NCBI GenBank assembly: GCA_019240475.1
Contig: JAFAYI010000007.1
Location: 1-64,000, forward strand
Reading direction: 5' to 3'
Length of the DNA stretch: 64,000 nt
Origin: Acidobacteriaceae bacterium
GTDB taxonomy: Bacteria; Acidobacteriota; Terriglobia; Bryobacterales; Bryobacteraceae
A model generated the notes under the pieces. The model saw only the letters and a program-made list of their open reading frames with translations. It was not told where the DNA came from and made no database searches. Below are positions 46,421-55,442 of the stretch, one piece after another. Made by a program: the position numbers and the translations under genes. The first letter of the stretch is position 1; each line of letters begins with the position of its first letter.

Positions 46421-48871
46421 CTATTCCACTCTCAGTGCAACCACCGGGTCGACCGAGGCAGCACGCTTGGCGGGTATGAAGGCGGCTACGGCGGCCAGCA
46501 CAACCAGAATGAAGCAGGCGATGAACAGCGTAAACGCGTCAGTGCCGGAGACTCCGAACAGAAGACTACGAAGGTAGCGCGCCGTGAGCAGGCTCGCGAG
46601 AGTTCCAAGAACGCACCCCGCGACGGCCAGCGACAGCGCCTCGCCAATGACCAGCGATACGACGCTAGTGCGTTGCGCTCCCAATGCCATGCGAATGCCA
46701 AGTTCGGACGTGCGGCGCTCCACATGGAAGGACATCAGTCCATACAGGCCAATCCCGGAGATGAGCAGCGCCAGGCCGCCGAAGAAGCCGGCGATCAACG
46801 CGGTGAGTCGCTGCACACTCACGCCGCGATCGAATTGTTCCTCTACCGTCATCGTGTTAAACGCGTATTGACGGCCGAGGCCGCGGACTACGCGTTCGGC
46901 CGGCGCCCGGCTGCTGTGCGGGTCAACGTTGGTTCGAATCATCAAAACGACGGGCCGCATCAGTGGACGGTAGAAGGCGAGAGGATGAGCGCTCTCGATC
47001 CTCCACAAGCTCGCGCTATTTACGACACCGACGATCCGCCCGGGCTGTGCGTGCGAGTGCGGACCGATCCACACAGTGCGGCCGACCGCGTTTTGACGTG
47101 GGAACAGCTTATGGGCGAGACTTTGGCTCACGATGACGACTTGCGGCGGCTCGGCTTCGTCGCGCCAATCGAATTCGCGGCCTGCAAGGAGGTGCATGCC
47201 CATGACGTGGAAAAAGCCGGGACCGGCGCCTTGGCCGATCGCTTCAACCGGCGGCCCGTCGAGCGCGCCAAAGACTTGATCGAAGTACTCGCTTTCGCTA
47301 GCGATATCGCCGGTCGCGCAGCTGACGCTCTCCACTCCGGGAATTCGACCAACGGCATCAAACAGTTGTTGTGCGTAGGCCCCCGTAACATCGAAGCGCT
47401 GCTGCCCGGGTTGCGGAAACAGCGCCATGCTGAGGAGATGATCGCGGCGGTATCCCACGTCCGCCGTATGTAGATTCCGAAGAGCCTGGCCGAAGAGAAG
47501 AGCGCCCGTGAGTAGCACCAGCGAGCCCGCGATTTGCGCAACCAGCAGTAGCTTGCCGATTGTCTGCGTGCCGCCGCGGACGGACCTTGATCGCTCGCGC
47601 AGCGCTTGGAGAGGGTGAATGCGGCTCGCCAGGAAAGCAGGCGGAAGCGCAAAGAGACCGGCGCTTATCACGGCGGCCGCGGCCGTAAAGGAAAGGACAC
47701 GCCAATCGATGGAGGTGTCGAGAGGCGCGCCCACGCGGCCTGTCCAGGCTATATGCAGCAGCGCGCGGCTGGCGAATAACGCGAGCGGCAGACCGATACC
47801 GGCGGCGGCGAACGAGAGCACGAGATTCTGCACCAGGGCGGGAAACATGAGATGCCGCGGGCTTGCTCCGAGAGCTGCGCGAACGCCCCATTCGTGATTG
47901 TGCGAAACCGCGCGAGCGAGAGTCACGTTCGACAGATTCAGACAGGCGATGAGCAGAACGGCGGCAACCAGGCCGAACAGTACTTGGAGCGATCCCGAAA
48001 ACTGCTTGCGTAGAGCAGAGGTGCCCTTCGCGGCGGAATCGATGTCGATGCCGCGCGCATGGAACCGAGCCAGTTTCTCACCGCTATACTCCGGCGGCAT
48101 CGTCGCGTTCAGAATGCGAGGCCAAAGGAGTTTCAGGCCGCCCTGAGCTTGCCCGATGGCGAGGCCCGGCTTCATCCGAGCGTAGAGCTGGAGCCATAGA
48201 AGATGACGATTGGAAGGATCGAACGTGTTTACTGTCGGTGAAACAGCCAGGATCGGCGTCGTGATGTCGGTCGAGCGGTCAATGATGAGGCCGGCAAAAT
48301 TCTTCGGTTCGACGCCAATGATCGCGAAGGCGTGATCGTCGGCGGTGGTGCGAATAGTCTTGCCGAGAACACGCGGATCGCCGTGGTACCAGGTCTGCCA
48401 GGCGCGGTAGCTGATGACGGCGACCGAATTTGAGGGGCTACCGTCGAAGTTGACGTCCCGAGAGTTGATGAAGCGGCCGAGGGCAGGCCTGATCTGCATG
48501 GCCTGGTAATAGTCTCCCGAGACTTCGGCGATCGCCGAGGTGACGTACTGTCCGTCGGCTTCGAGCTGCACAATGCCGAGACCATTCCAGATGAACAGTT
48601 GAGAGAAGACCTGCTGGCGGCGTGTGAGCTCCTGAAACATCGGCAGGCTGAACGGCTGGTTTCCGTTGACGCTGTCGGGGATAGTGGTACCGAGCACGGT
48701 TAGCTGCTCGGGGTGAGGAACCGGCAATGGCCGCAGCACCAGCGCGTTCAGAAGGCTGAAGATGGCCGTGTTTGCGCCGATGGCAAGCGCCAGAGTGAGA
48801 AGCGCGATGACAGTGGTGGCGCGGTCGCGGAGTAGAGCGCGCACAGCCAGGGGCACATGACGGCTCGCCAT
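46421..48871 (-). CDS. ADOP-family FtsX/MacB-type ABC permease
   Basis: An 816-residue permease with two MacB_PCD-FtsX units. Start 'MASRHVPLAVRALLRDRATT' leads to helix 'VIALLTLALAIGANTAIFSL'; FtsX blocks lie at about 280-400 ('LLIACLNLSNVTLARAVSHN') and about 695-810, ending 'AASVDPVVALRVE'. The linkage to a TolC-type gene downstream is the only context clue among the three ADOP copies and supports an export role. No cognate ATPase is present. Confidence 0.88.
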   Translation of the reverse strand: MASRHVPLAVRALLRDRATTVIALLTLALAIGANTAIFSLLNALVLRPLPVPHPEQLTVLGTTIPDSVNGNQPFSLPMFQELTRRQQVFSQLFIWNGLGIVQLEADGQYVTSAIAEVSGDYYQAMQIRPALGRFINSRDVNFDGSPSNSVAVISYRAWQTWYHGDPRVLGKTIRTTADDHAFAIIGVEPKNFAGLIIDRSTDITTPILAVSPTVNTFDPSNRHLLWLQLYARMKPGLAIGQAQGGLKLLWPRILNATMPPEYSGEKLARFHARGIDIDSAAKGTSALRKQFSGSLQVLFGLVAAVLLIACLNLSNVTLARAVSHNHEWGVRAALGASPRHLMFPALVQNLVLSFAAAGIGLPLALFASRALLHIAWTGRVGAPLDTSIDWRVLSFTAAAAVISAGLFALPPAFLASRIHPLQALRERSRSVRGGTQTIGKLLLVAQIAGSLVLLTGALLFGQALRNLHTADVGYRRDHLLSMALFPQPGQQRFDVTGAYAQQLFDAVGRIPGVESVSCATGDIASESEYFDQVFGALDGPPVEAIGQGAGPGFFHVMGMHLLAGREFDWRDEAEPPQVVIVSQSLAHKLFPRQNAVGRTVWIGPHSHAQPGRIVGVVNSASLWRIESAHPLAFYRPLMRPVVLMIRTNVDPHSSRAPAERVVRGLGRQYAFNTMTVEEQFDRGVSVQRLTALIAGFFGGLALLISGIGLYGLMSFHVERRTSELGIRMALGAQRTSVVSLVIGEALSLAVAGCVLGTLASLLTARYLRSLLFGVSGTDAFTLFIACFILVVLAAVAAFIPAKRAASVDPVVALRVE

Positions 48872-48917
48872 AGGTGTAGTACATCACGCACAGCGGGCAT
48901 CGCTATCCCATTTGCCC

Positions 48918-49967
48918 CTACAGTTCGCGCTTTAAAAACGCGCAGATCTGGTAGCCGGTAATGTATTTGAACGGAAATTCGCCCATGGTGTAGTGGCCGC
49001 AGGGCAGCACCGCCACGTCGTGGTCCCAATTGTGCCGCCGCGCGCCCGCGATCACCTGTTCGGATAAATGCACTGGGAACGTCGTGTCGTAGCGGGTGTA
49101 GATGAACTTGGACCGTTTGCTGGCAAACAGCGGCCAATAGCTCGGCGGGCTGATGCAGAGCCAGAGCCGCCGCAGTGTCGGCAGATCGAGCTCCCCCTCC
49201 AGGCTTTCGCGGATATGCCGCGTCGAAAGACCCTCCCAAACTACGTCGGCGAAGTACATTGAGCAGTGATTGAAGACGTTCACGCGGATGCGCGGGTCGT
49301 GCGCGCTCGCAAGAAACGCGTAGCAGGAGCCCAGGCTGGTCCCCACCAATCCGACGCTTTCAAACCCCTGCTCAACCAGCCAATCGACGGCGCATCGCGT
49401 GTCGATCACCGCCTGGCGCGTGGCGTCGATAGTGCGGCAGATGTTCGAGGAGACAGCGAAATCCGCGCGGCTCAGGCCTTCGGGCGTCCGCGCATCGTGA
49501 TAGGGAAGGCTCAGGCGCAGCGCCGAAATCCCGAGGCGGCGCAAGCCCTCGCACAGCGCGTTGTGTTGCGGCAGCTTCGAATTCCAATGCGGCAGCACGA
49601 CTACGGCCTTGCGCCCCGCCCGTGCCGGAAACCATTTGGCTCGTGCGGTGTTGTTCTCGATATGCGGAGTCCTGACGGGCGAGGTGAACTCTACCCATTC
49701 GCCGTTTCGCCGGAAATCCCGCGGCCGGTCATAGTCGAAAAACTCGGGGCTTCGTTCGATGGCGCGCCGGTTCAATTCGGTCAGGTACGATATCGGGCCG
49801 CTGCCGTTGGGCTCGAACTCCCGCGTCACCGGCCAATCGCGGCTCCATTCCAGGCCGAATTCAAATGGCCGCGACACGCGATCCGTCGCCCGGAAGCAAA
49901 GCTCGTTTTCCCAGCGATGCATCCAGTCTCGGTAGCGGCCGGCAACGGGCCGTAAAATACGCTTCAT
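48918..49967 (-). CDS. Alpha/beta hydrolase
   Basis: A 349-residue alpha/beta-hydrolase-fold protein without a clear signal peptide. The nucleophile elbow reads 'VGLVGTSLGSCYAF' (Ser in GTSLGS), with a His in 'VAVLPCGHYTMGEFPFKYIT' and an Asp-containing turn before it. 'VVVLPHWNSKLPQHNALCEG' forms the early oxyanion region. N-terminal about 90 residues are Arg/Trp-rich and unassigned. Its substrate, ester or peptide, is unknown. It is divergent from the following gene. Confidence 0.78.
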   Translation of the reverse strand: MKRILRPVAGRYRDWMHRWENELCFRATDRVSRPFEFGLEWSRDWPVTREFEPNGSGPISYLTELNRRAIERSPEFFDYDRPRDFRRNGEWVEFTSPVRTPHIENNTARAKWFPARAGRKAVVVLPHWNSKLPQHNALCEGLRRLGISALRLSLPYHDARTPEGLSRADFAVSSNICRTIDATRQAVIDTRCAVDWLVEQGFESVGLVGTSLGSCYAFLASAHDPRIRVNVFNHCSMYFADVVWEGLSTRHIRESLEGELDLPTLRRLWLCISPPSYWPLFASKRSKFIYTRYDTTFPVHLSEQVIAGARRHNWDHDVAVLPCGHYTMGEFPFKYITGYQICAFLKREL

Positions 49968-50207
49968 CGTGCCTGTTCAAAGTGTATCGGGCAGTGCGCC
50001 CCTGCAACCGAAGCAAGAGATGTGCCGCTGTCTTCCGGTCTGCTTGAGTTCGTTCGGTAAAACCACTCCTCCCTCCGCTGCTCCTCCGCCTCGCTGCCTC
50101 GATGACAATCTTCAAAAATTCGCCATCTCCCGTCCTCTCTATCACTTCGCGTCAAAATCGCCGCGCTCGCGTTTGTCCCCGCGCCAAACTGCTCCCAGGA
50201 ATCGCCT
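49968..50207. other. Intergenic region between divergent genes
   Basis: About 240 bases rich in C and T on the plus strand. Open frames exist in several registers because of composition, but none resembles a protein. I see no RNA gene or clear promoter. It presumably holds the control region of the divergent hydrolase and EGK/HG-family genes. Confidence 0.4.
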
Positions 50208-51152
50208 GTGCTCGACCAACTTCCACGCCAATCGGCGTCATCTCCGCTGTCCGGCGATTCCGAAGATTTCGCGTCCTCGCCCGATTCCTCCGCGGCGCCG
50301 CCCCCCCACGACCCTCCCGGGAACCCCATAGTCTCCCCGCACGTTCCCCGCTTCCGCCGCGCCACCGGCCCTCTCAGCCGCGAGGGCAAGGCTGTCTCCA
50401 GCATGAACCGCCTGTCCCACGGCTGCCGCTCCAACGTCACCGTTCTCCCCGACGAAGATCCCGTCGAGTTCGAAGCAACCATCCGCGACTGGTTCGATGC
50501 TTATGGCCCGCAAGACCCCGTCGCCGCCCGTCTCGTAGAGGACACCGCCCTCGCCGACTGGTTTCTGCGCCGCAATCGCAAGCGTCTCGACCAGATCGAA
50601 CAGCGCTTGCCCAAGGACGCTTGGCATTGGACCGATTCCAACCTGAAGCTTTACAACAACTTCCTGCGTTACAAGACCACCGCCGAGCGCTCCTTTCTCC
50701 GCGCCTTTCGCGAGCTCGAAATCCACGTGCGCCGCGACGCTCAGGATGCGGAGGCCAACCAGCGCGCCCTCGCCCAGTCCGCCCGCATCTTCATTCGCTG
50801 GATCAACCGCACCGCCGCCCTGCCCCAATGCGACCGCATGCGCGTCCGCCAATGGGTCGAAATTGAAAAGACCCCGGACGGCGTCCGCGCTTCCCTCTCC
50901 CCGACGAATGAGCAGATCCAGAAGCGCGTGGCCGCCCGCCCCAAACCGCCCACCTTCCTGACCCGAACACTCAATTTCACCCACGGTGTGCCGCCCGAAT
51001 ACGCCTGGGCCTTTCCTGACGAAGTCCAGCAACTCACCGGCGCCCTTGCCGAACAGACCGTCCTCTATGAAGACTGGCTACGCCTGATCGAACGCGAATC
51101 GTCTTACCCCGCCGGCCACATCGGACCCACCGATTGGCTGTTCGAACTGTAA
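50208..51152 (+). CDS. Uncharacterised protein of the 'EGK..S.N..HG' family
   Basis: A 314-residue protein. Residues about 48-85 carry the pattern 'ATGPLSREGKAVSSMN' then 'LSHGCRSNVTVLPDEDPVEF', which I recognise from numerous uncharacterised acidobacterial and planctomycete proteins (often 'GP.TPEGKA.SS.NALKHG'). The centre is helical, with 'DPVAARLVEDTALADWFLRR', and the tail is basic then 'EYAWAFPDEVQQL'. No signal peptide, no catalytic motif. The start is uncertain: codons 1-45 are Pro/Ser-rich and may not be translated. No function is known. Confidence 0.65.
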   Translation: MLDQLPRQSASSPLSGDSEDFASSPDSSAAPPPHDPPGNPIVSPHVPRFRRATGPLSREGKAVSSMNRLSHGCRSNVTVLPDEDPVEFEATIRDWFDAYGPQDPVAARLVEDTALADWFLRRNRKRLDQIEQRLPKDAWHWTDSNLKLYNNFLRYKTTAERSFLRAFRELEIHVRRDAQDAEANQRALAQSARIFIRWINRTAALPQCDRMRVRQWVEIEKTPDGVRASLSPTNEQIQKRVAARPKPPTFLTRTLNFTHGVPPEYAWAFPDEVQQLTGALAEQTVLYEDWLRLIERESSYPAGHIGPTDWLFEL

Positions 51153-51285
51153 GGGTCCATTCCCGCCGTAACGCATTGGTTGCATTTCAGCTAAAAATTT
51201 GCGCCCTTACCACTCCGAATCTGACCGGCCAATATTTCTTGTTCGATGAAAACACAGCTACTTGTTATACTTAGAGTTCCCACTC

Positions 51286-52305
51286 ATGTCATCCACCGGT
51301 CTTGTTTACGAAACTGAAAACCTAGCTCCTCCGCTCCCGGTGGCCACCCGGAAAAAGATTATCCTCCTCAAGCCCCGTGGATTTTGCGCCGGGGTGGTAC
51401 GCGCGATCGACGTCGTTAAGATCGCACTCGATCTTTATGGAGCCCCCATCTACGTTCGTAAAGAAATCGTCCACAATCGGCACGTCGTGGACGAGTTGCG
51501 CTGCGCGGGCGCCATTTTCGTGGAGGAACTGAACGAAGTTCCCGAAGGCGCGCGGGTGATTTTTAGCGCCCACGGCGTCTCCCCGGCCGTCCGGCAGGAA
51601 GCGAAACAGCGGCGGCTCCAGGTGATCGACGCCACCTGTCCGCTGGTCACTAAAGTGCACCTGGAGGCAGTTCGTTTCGCCAAACAGGGCTACACCATCA
51701 TCCTCATCGGCCATCGCGACCACGATGAAGTGATCGGCACCCTGGGCGAGGCGCCCGAGAGCACCATTCTGGTTTCCGACGTTGAGGACGTCAACCGCCT
51801 GGCGATCAAAGATCCCGACCGCATGGTCTACCTGACCCAAACCACGCTCTCGCTCGACGAGACGAAAGATATCGTCGCCCGTCTGCTCGAGCGTTTTCCG
51901 AAAATCATCGGCCCCAAGACGCAGGACATCTGTTATGCAACCGAGAACCGGCAGCTGGCCGTCAAAGCCGTAGCTCCGCTGTGTCAGGCATTGCTTGTGG
52001 TGGGTTCTCAAAACAGCTCCAATTCGCGGCGGCTCGTGGAGGTCTGTCAGAAGGCCGGCATTCCCGCCTATCTGCTCGACGATTGCAGGGAAGTCCGCCC
52101 CGAGATGCTGGAGGGCGCCGAGACTGTTGCGGTCACTGCCGGCGCTTCCGCGCCGGAGCACCTGGTGCAGGAGTTGATCAGTCATCTACGAACCCAGGGC
52201 TACGGAGATTTGGAAGAAGCCGAAATCAAGGAAGAGGACGTGCGCTTCACGCTTCCTTCGGACTTGGAGAGCTTTACGCCGCGCCTGCATCGGGTGGGCA
52301 GCTAA
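51286..52305 (+). CDS. ispH: 4-hydroxy-3-methylbut-2-enyl diphosphate reductase IspH
   Basis: A 339-residue iron-sulfur enzyme, last step of the MEP pathway giving IPP and DMAPP. ATG 51286 is preferred over a start 24 bases upstream. The three cluster cysteines are visible: Cys34 in 'PRGFCAGVVRAI', Cys118 in 'IDATCPLVTKVH' and Cys216 in 'TQDICYATENRQ'. Substrate-binding His residues lie in 'VHNRHVV' and 'SAHGVSP', and 'SQNSSNSRRL' is intact. shc begins 13 bases downstream, so isoprenoid precursor supply is likely co-expressed with hopanoid synthesis. Confidence 0.95.
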   Translation: MSSTGLVYETENLAPPLPVATRKKIILLKPRGFCAGVVRAIDVVKIALDLYGAPIYVRKEIVHNRHVVDELRCAGAIFVEELNEVPEGARVIFSAHGVSPAVRQEAKQRRLQVIDATCPLVTKVHLEAVRFAKQGYTIILIGHRDHDEVIGTLGEAPESTILVSDVEDVNRLAIKDPDRMVYLTQTTLSLDETKDIVARLLERFPKIIGPKTQDICYATENRQLAVKAVAPLCQALLVVGSQNSSNSRRLVEVCQKAGIPAYLLDDCREVRPEMLEGAETVAVTAGASAPEHLVQELISHLRTQGYGDLEEAEIKEEDVRFTLPSDLESFTPRLHRVGS

Positions 52306-52317
52306 CCAACCGCGGAC

Positions 52318-54306
52318 ATGCAGCCCAGCCTTCAAATCTCCGATTCGTTGAATGTCGCCGCCGCCGATGCCGTTCGCAAAGCGTCCGCCGCCCTTCTTCG
52401 GCGTCAATCGGACGAAGGCTATTGGAACGCCACGCTTCGCGCCGACACGACGCTTGAATCGGATTACATACTGCTGCAGCTCTGGCTGCATCCGCCCGTA
52501 GAGGGCGTGTGGAATCCGCCCACGCGTCCGCGGGTCGACCGCGCCGTTGCGAGCATTCTTGCCCGGCAGCTACCCGACGGCGGCTTCAATATTTACCTGC
52601 AAGGCCCAGCCGAGATCAACGCCTGCATCAAGGCCTATTTCGCGCTCAAGGTCGCCGGCCTGCCCGTCTCCGACCCGCGCATGCAAAGCCTGTGTGCGCG
52701 AATTCTTGAGATGGGCGGCTTGCAGGCGGCCAACAGCTACGTTCGCACCAATCTGAATCTCTTCGATCTTTATCCCCGCGACGCCTGCCCGTCTATTCCG
52801 CCCGAGCTGATCCTGCTGCCGTTTAACTTCATCTACCAGATGTCCTCCTGGACGCGCGCTATCGTGATCGCGCTCGCCATCGTGCATGCGGCCAACCCCA
52901 AGCGCCCGGTTCCTGGCGGCTTCAATCTCGACGAACTCTTCCTCGCCGGCGCCCCCACCCGGCCCGAGCGCTCTTTGAAGCTGTTCAGTTGGCGCAATTT
53001 TTTCCTCAAGCTGGATCGTTTCTTGAAAGTTTGGGAGCGCCGCGGCCCCCGCTTCATCCGCAGCTACGCCACCAGGAAATGCGCGGATTGGATGATTGCC
53101 CACTTCGACTATTCCGACGGGCTCGGCGCCATTTACCCATCCATGCAATACGCCGTCATGGCCCTCGATGCGCTCGGCTACGCGCCGGATCACCCGCTGC
53201 GCATCGAAGCGCAAAAGCAGTTCGACGGTCTGATTTTCGATCGGCAGGCTGAGAGCGGCGAAGGCTTCTATTGCCAGCCCTGCTTCTCGCCGGTCTGGGA
53301 TACCGCTATTGCGGCATTTGCGTTGGGCGAGACGGAGGACCCGCCGCTCGATTCCCTGCGCCGCACCGCCGATTGGCTGCTCTTGAAAGAAGTGCGCCGG
53401 AAAGGTGACTGGTCCACCAAACGTCCTGGCGCCGAGCCCGCCGGCTGGGCATTCGAATTCAATAACGAGTTCTATCCCGACGTGGACGATACCGCGATGG
53501 TGCTGCTCGCGTTCGAGAAGGCGCGTGCTTCCGACCCGGCAGCGCAGCAAGCCTGTCAAAAGCGCGCCCTGGATTGGATTCTGGCCATGCAAGGCCGCGA
53601 TGGCGGATGGGCCGCCTTCGACGTCGATAACGATTGGAACATCCTCAGCTATGTTCCCTTCGCCGATCACAATGCGATGCTCGATCCATCCTGCCCGGAC
53701 ATCACAGGACGCGTGATGGAAGCGCTGATCGCCTGCGGGCTGCCCTCCAGTCACTCGGCGATACGCCGCGGGGTCAATTATCTTCTGCGGCATCAGGAAG
53801 CCGATGGTAGCTGGTACGGCCGATGGGGCGTGACTTATATCTACGGAACGTTTCTAGCGCTTCGCGGTCTCCGCGCGGCCGGACTCGGCGAGAACGAGCC
53901 ATGCATCCAGCGCGGCCTGGAATTTATCCGCGCCTATCAGAACACCGACGGCGGCTGGGGTGAAAGCTGCGCCAGTTACGACGAAGGCCGCTTCATCTCG
54001 CAGGCGAGCACGCCTTCCCAAACCGCTTGGGCGCTGCTGGCTCTTTTGGCAGGGGGCGATTTGCGCAGCGAAAGCCTGTACAACGGCATCGAATACCTGT
54101 TGCGAACACAGCGGCCGGATGGCGATTGGAATGAAAGCTACTGTACGGGCACAGGTTTCCCGCGCGTGTTCTATCTTTCTTACACCGATTACCGCAACAC
54201 CTTCCCGCTGCTCGCTTTGTCTGTGTTTCTGAAGGTAGCGTCCTCAAGCGACGAAGCTCGCGCGCGATTTGAAAGCAGAGGCGTCAAAGCTGCTCACGCC
54301 TCTTAA
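52318..54306 (+). CDS. shc: Squalene-hopene cyclase (HpnF)
   Basis: A 662-residue membrane-associated triterpene cyclase converting squalene to hopene or hopanol. The catalytic acid motif DVDD lies at residues 388-391 ('YPDVDDTAMVLLAFE'). Several QW repeats are visible, for example 'LLRRQSDEGYWNATLRADTT', 'AMQGRDGGWAAFDVDNDWNI', 'LLRHQEADGSWYGRWGVTYI' and 'RTQRPDGDWNESYCTGTGFP'. Length is standard. It is followed by hpnH after 18 bases. Confidence 0.97.
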   Translation: MQPSLQISDSLNVAAADAVRKASAALLRRQSDEGYWNATLRADTTLESDYILLQLWLHPPVEGVWNPPTRPRVDRAVASILARQLPDGGFNIYLQGPAEINACIKAYFALKVAGLPVSDPRMQSLCARILEMGGLQAANSYVRTNLNLFDLYPRDACPSIPPELILLPFNFIYQMSSWTRAIVIALAIVHAANPKRPVPGGFNLDELFLAGAPTRPERSLKLFSWRNFFLKLDRFLKVWERRGPRFIRSYATRKCADWMIAHFDYSDGLGAIYPSMQYAVMALDALGYAPDHPLRIEAQKQFDGLIFDRQAESGEGFYCQPCFSPVWDTAIAAFALGETEDPPLDSLRRTADWLLLKEVRRKGDWSTKRPGAEPAGWAFEFNNEFYPDVDDTAMVLLAFEKARASDPAAQQACQKRALDWILAMQGRDGGWAAFDVDNDWNILSYVPFADHNAMLDPSCPDITGRVMEALIACGLPSSHSAIRRGVNYLLRHQEADGSWYGRWGVTYIYGTFLALRGLRAAGLGENEPCIQRGLEFIRAYQNTDGGWGESCASYDEGRFISQASTPSQTAWALLALLAGGDLRSESLYNGIEYLLRTQRPDGDWNESYCTGTGFPRVFYLSYTDYRNTFPLLALSVFLKVASSSDEARARFESRGVKAAHAS

Positions 54307-54324
54307 AGGATGTAGAGATTCCCA

Positions 54325-55437
54325 ATGAGATTCCCTCTTTCCATGACCGTAGGCATGGGCGCCTACATCGCCAAGAATAAGATCAGCCCACGGCCGGAAT
54401 GGCAGAAAACTGTTGCCGAAAGCAGCGACGCCGCGAATCCGTTCAAGATCATCATGCACGCCCGCGCCGGCGAAGCGCCCGAGTTTGTGCACCCCATGAT
54501 TAACAAGCGGTTTCCGCTCGTGTTGATGCTCGAGCCGCTGCACGCCTGCAACCTCACCTGCACCGGGTGCGGGCGCATTCGCGAGTATGAGAGCACCATC
54601 ACCCAGCGCCTTTCGGTCGAGCAATGCATGAAGGCGGTCGATGAGTGCGGCGCGCCCACCATCTCCATTTGCGGCGGCGAGCCCATGCTGTATCCCGAGA
54701 TCGGTCGCCTCGTCAGCGAAATTCTCGGACGCGGCAAGAACATCATTCTCTGTACAAACGGCATGTTCATCCGCAAGAAAGTCGGCCAGTTCAAGCCCGA
54801 TTCCAAGTTCTTCTTCAATGTGCACCTGGACGGCCTCGAAAAGAATCACGACATTTCGGTAGAGCGCGAGGGCGTGTACAAAGAAGCCATCGAGGGCATC
54901 AAGATCGCCAAACAGCACGGCTTCAAGGTATGCACCAACACGACGGTCTATAAAGAAACCGATATGAAGGAGATCGAGGAACTCTACACGTATCTCGAAA
55001 CCCTGAGCGTGGACGGCTTCCTGATCTCGCCCGCCTACGGCTATTCCGCCGTGAACCAGCGTGACATCTTCATGACGCGCGAAGATGTCATGGAAAAATT
55101 CAAAGACATCGACCGTCTCGCCAAGCGTTTTCGCATCAACAATACTCCCACCTATCTCGACTTTCTCAAGGGCGACAGAAAACTTCCCTGCACCGCCTGG
55201 GGTAATCCCACTTACAACGTCAAAGGCTGGAAGGGGCCGTGCTACCTCATCACCGACGCTCACTACGACACCTTTGAAGAACTCATGACCAAGACACAAT
55301 GGAATCATTACGGCGAGGGTAACGACCCACGCTGCGATCATTGCATGGTTCACTGCGGGTATGAACCTTCCGCCGCGCTCGGCATCAACTCGAAGATTAC
55401 CGATACGATCAAGTTGATGAGCTGGGCGTTCCGCTAA
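54325..55437 (+). CDS. hpnH: Adenosyl-hopene transferase HpnH (radical SAM)
   Basis: A 370-residue radical-SAM enzyme that adds a 5'-deoxyadenosyl group to diploptene, the first side-chain step. The cluster motif is Cys75-x3-Cys79-x2-Cys82 ('HACNLTCTGCGRI'). 'CGGEPMLYPEIGRLV' and 'LDGLEKNHDISVEREG' are family blocks, and a C-terminal Cys-rich region 'RCDHCMVHCGYEPS' is present. The N-terminal 'FPLSMTVGMGAYIAKNK' is typical of HpnH. Confidence 0.96.
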   Translation: MRFPLSMTVGMGAYIAKNKISPRPEWQKTVAESSDAANPFKIIMHARAGEAPEFVHPMINKRFPLVLMLEPLHACNLTCTGCGRIREYESTITQRLSVEQCMKAVDECGAPTISICGGEPMLYPEIGRLVSEILGRGKNIILCTNGMFIRKKVGQFKPDSKFFFNVHLDGLEKNHDISVEREGVYKEAIEGIKIAKQHGFKVCTNTTVYKETDMKEIEELYTYLETLSVDGFLISPAYGYSAVNQRDIFMTREDVMEKFKDIDRLAKRFRINNTPTYLDFLKGDRKLPCTAWGNPTYNVKGWKGPCYLITDAHYDTFEELMTKTQWNHYGEGNDPRCDHCMVHCGYEPSAALGINSKITDTIKLMSWAFR

Positions 55438-55442
55438 AGCGA

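Noticed and set aside
51266..51271. TATACT as a promoter -10 element for ispH
   Set aside because: No acceptable -35 sequence at 16-18 bases spacing, and the implied transcript start would be almost at the ATG.
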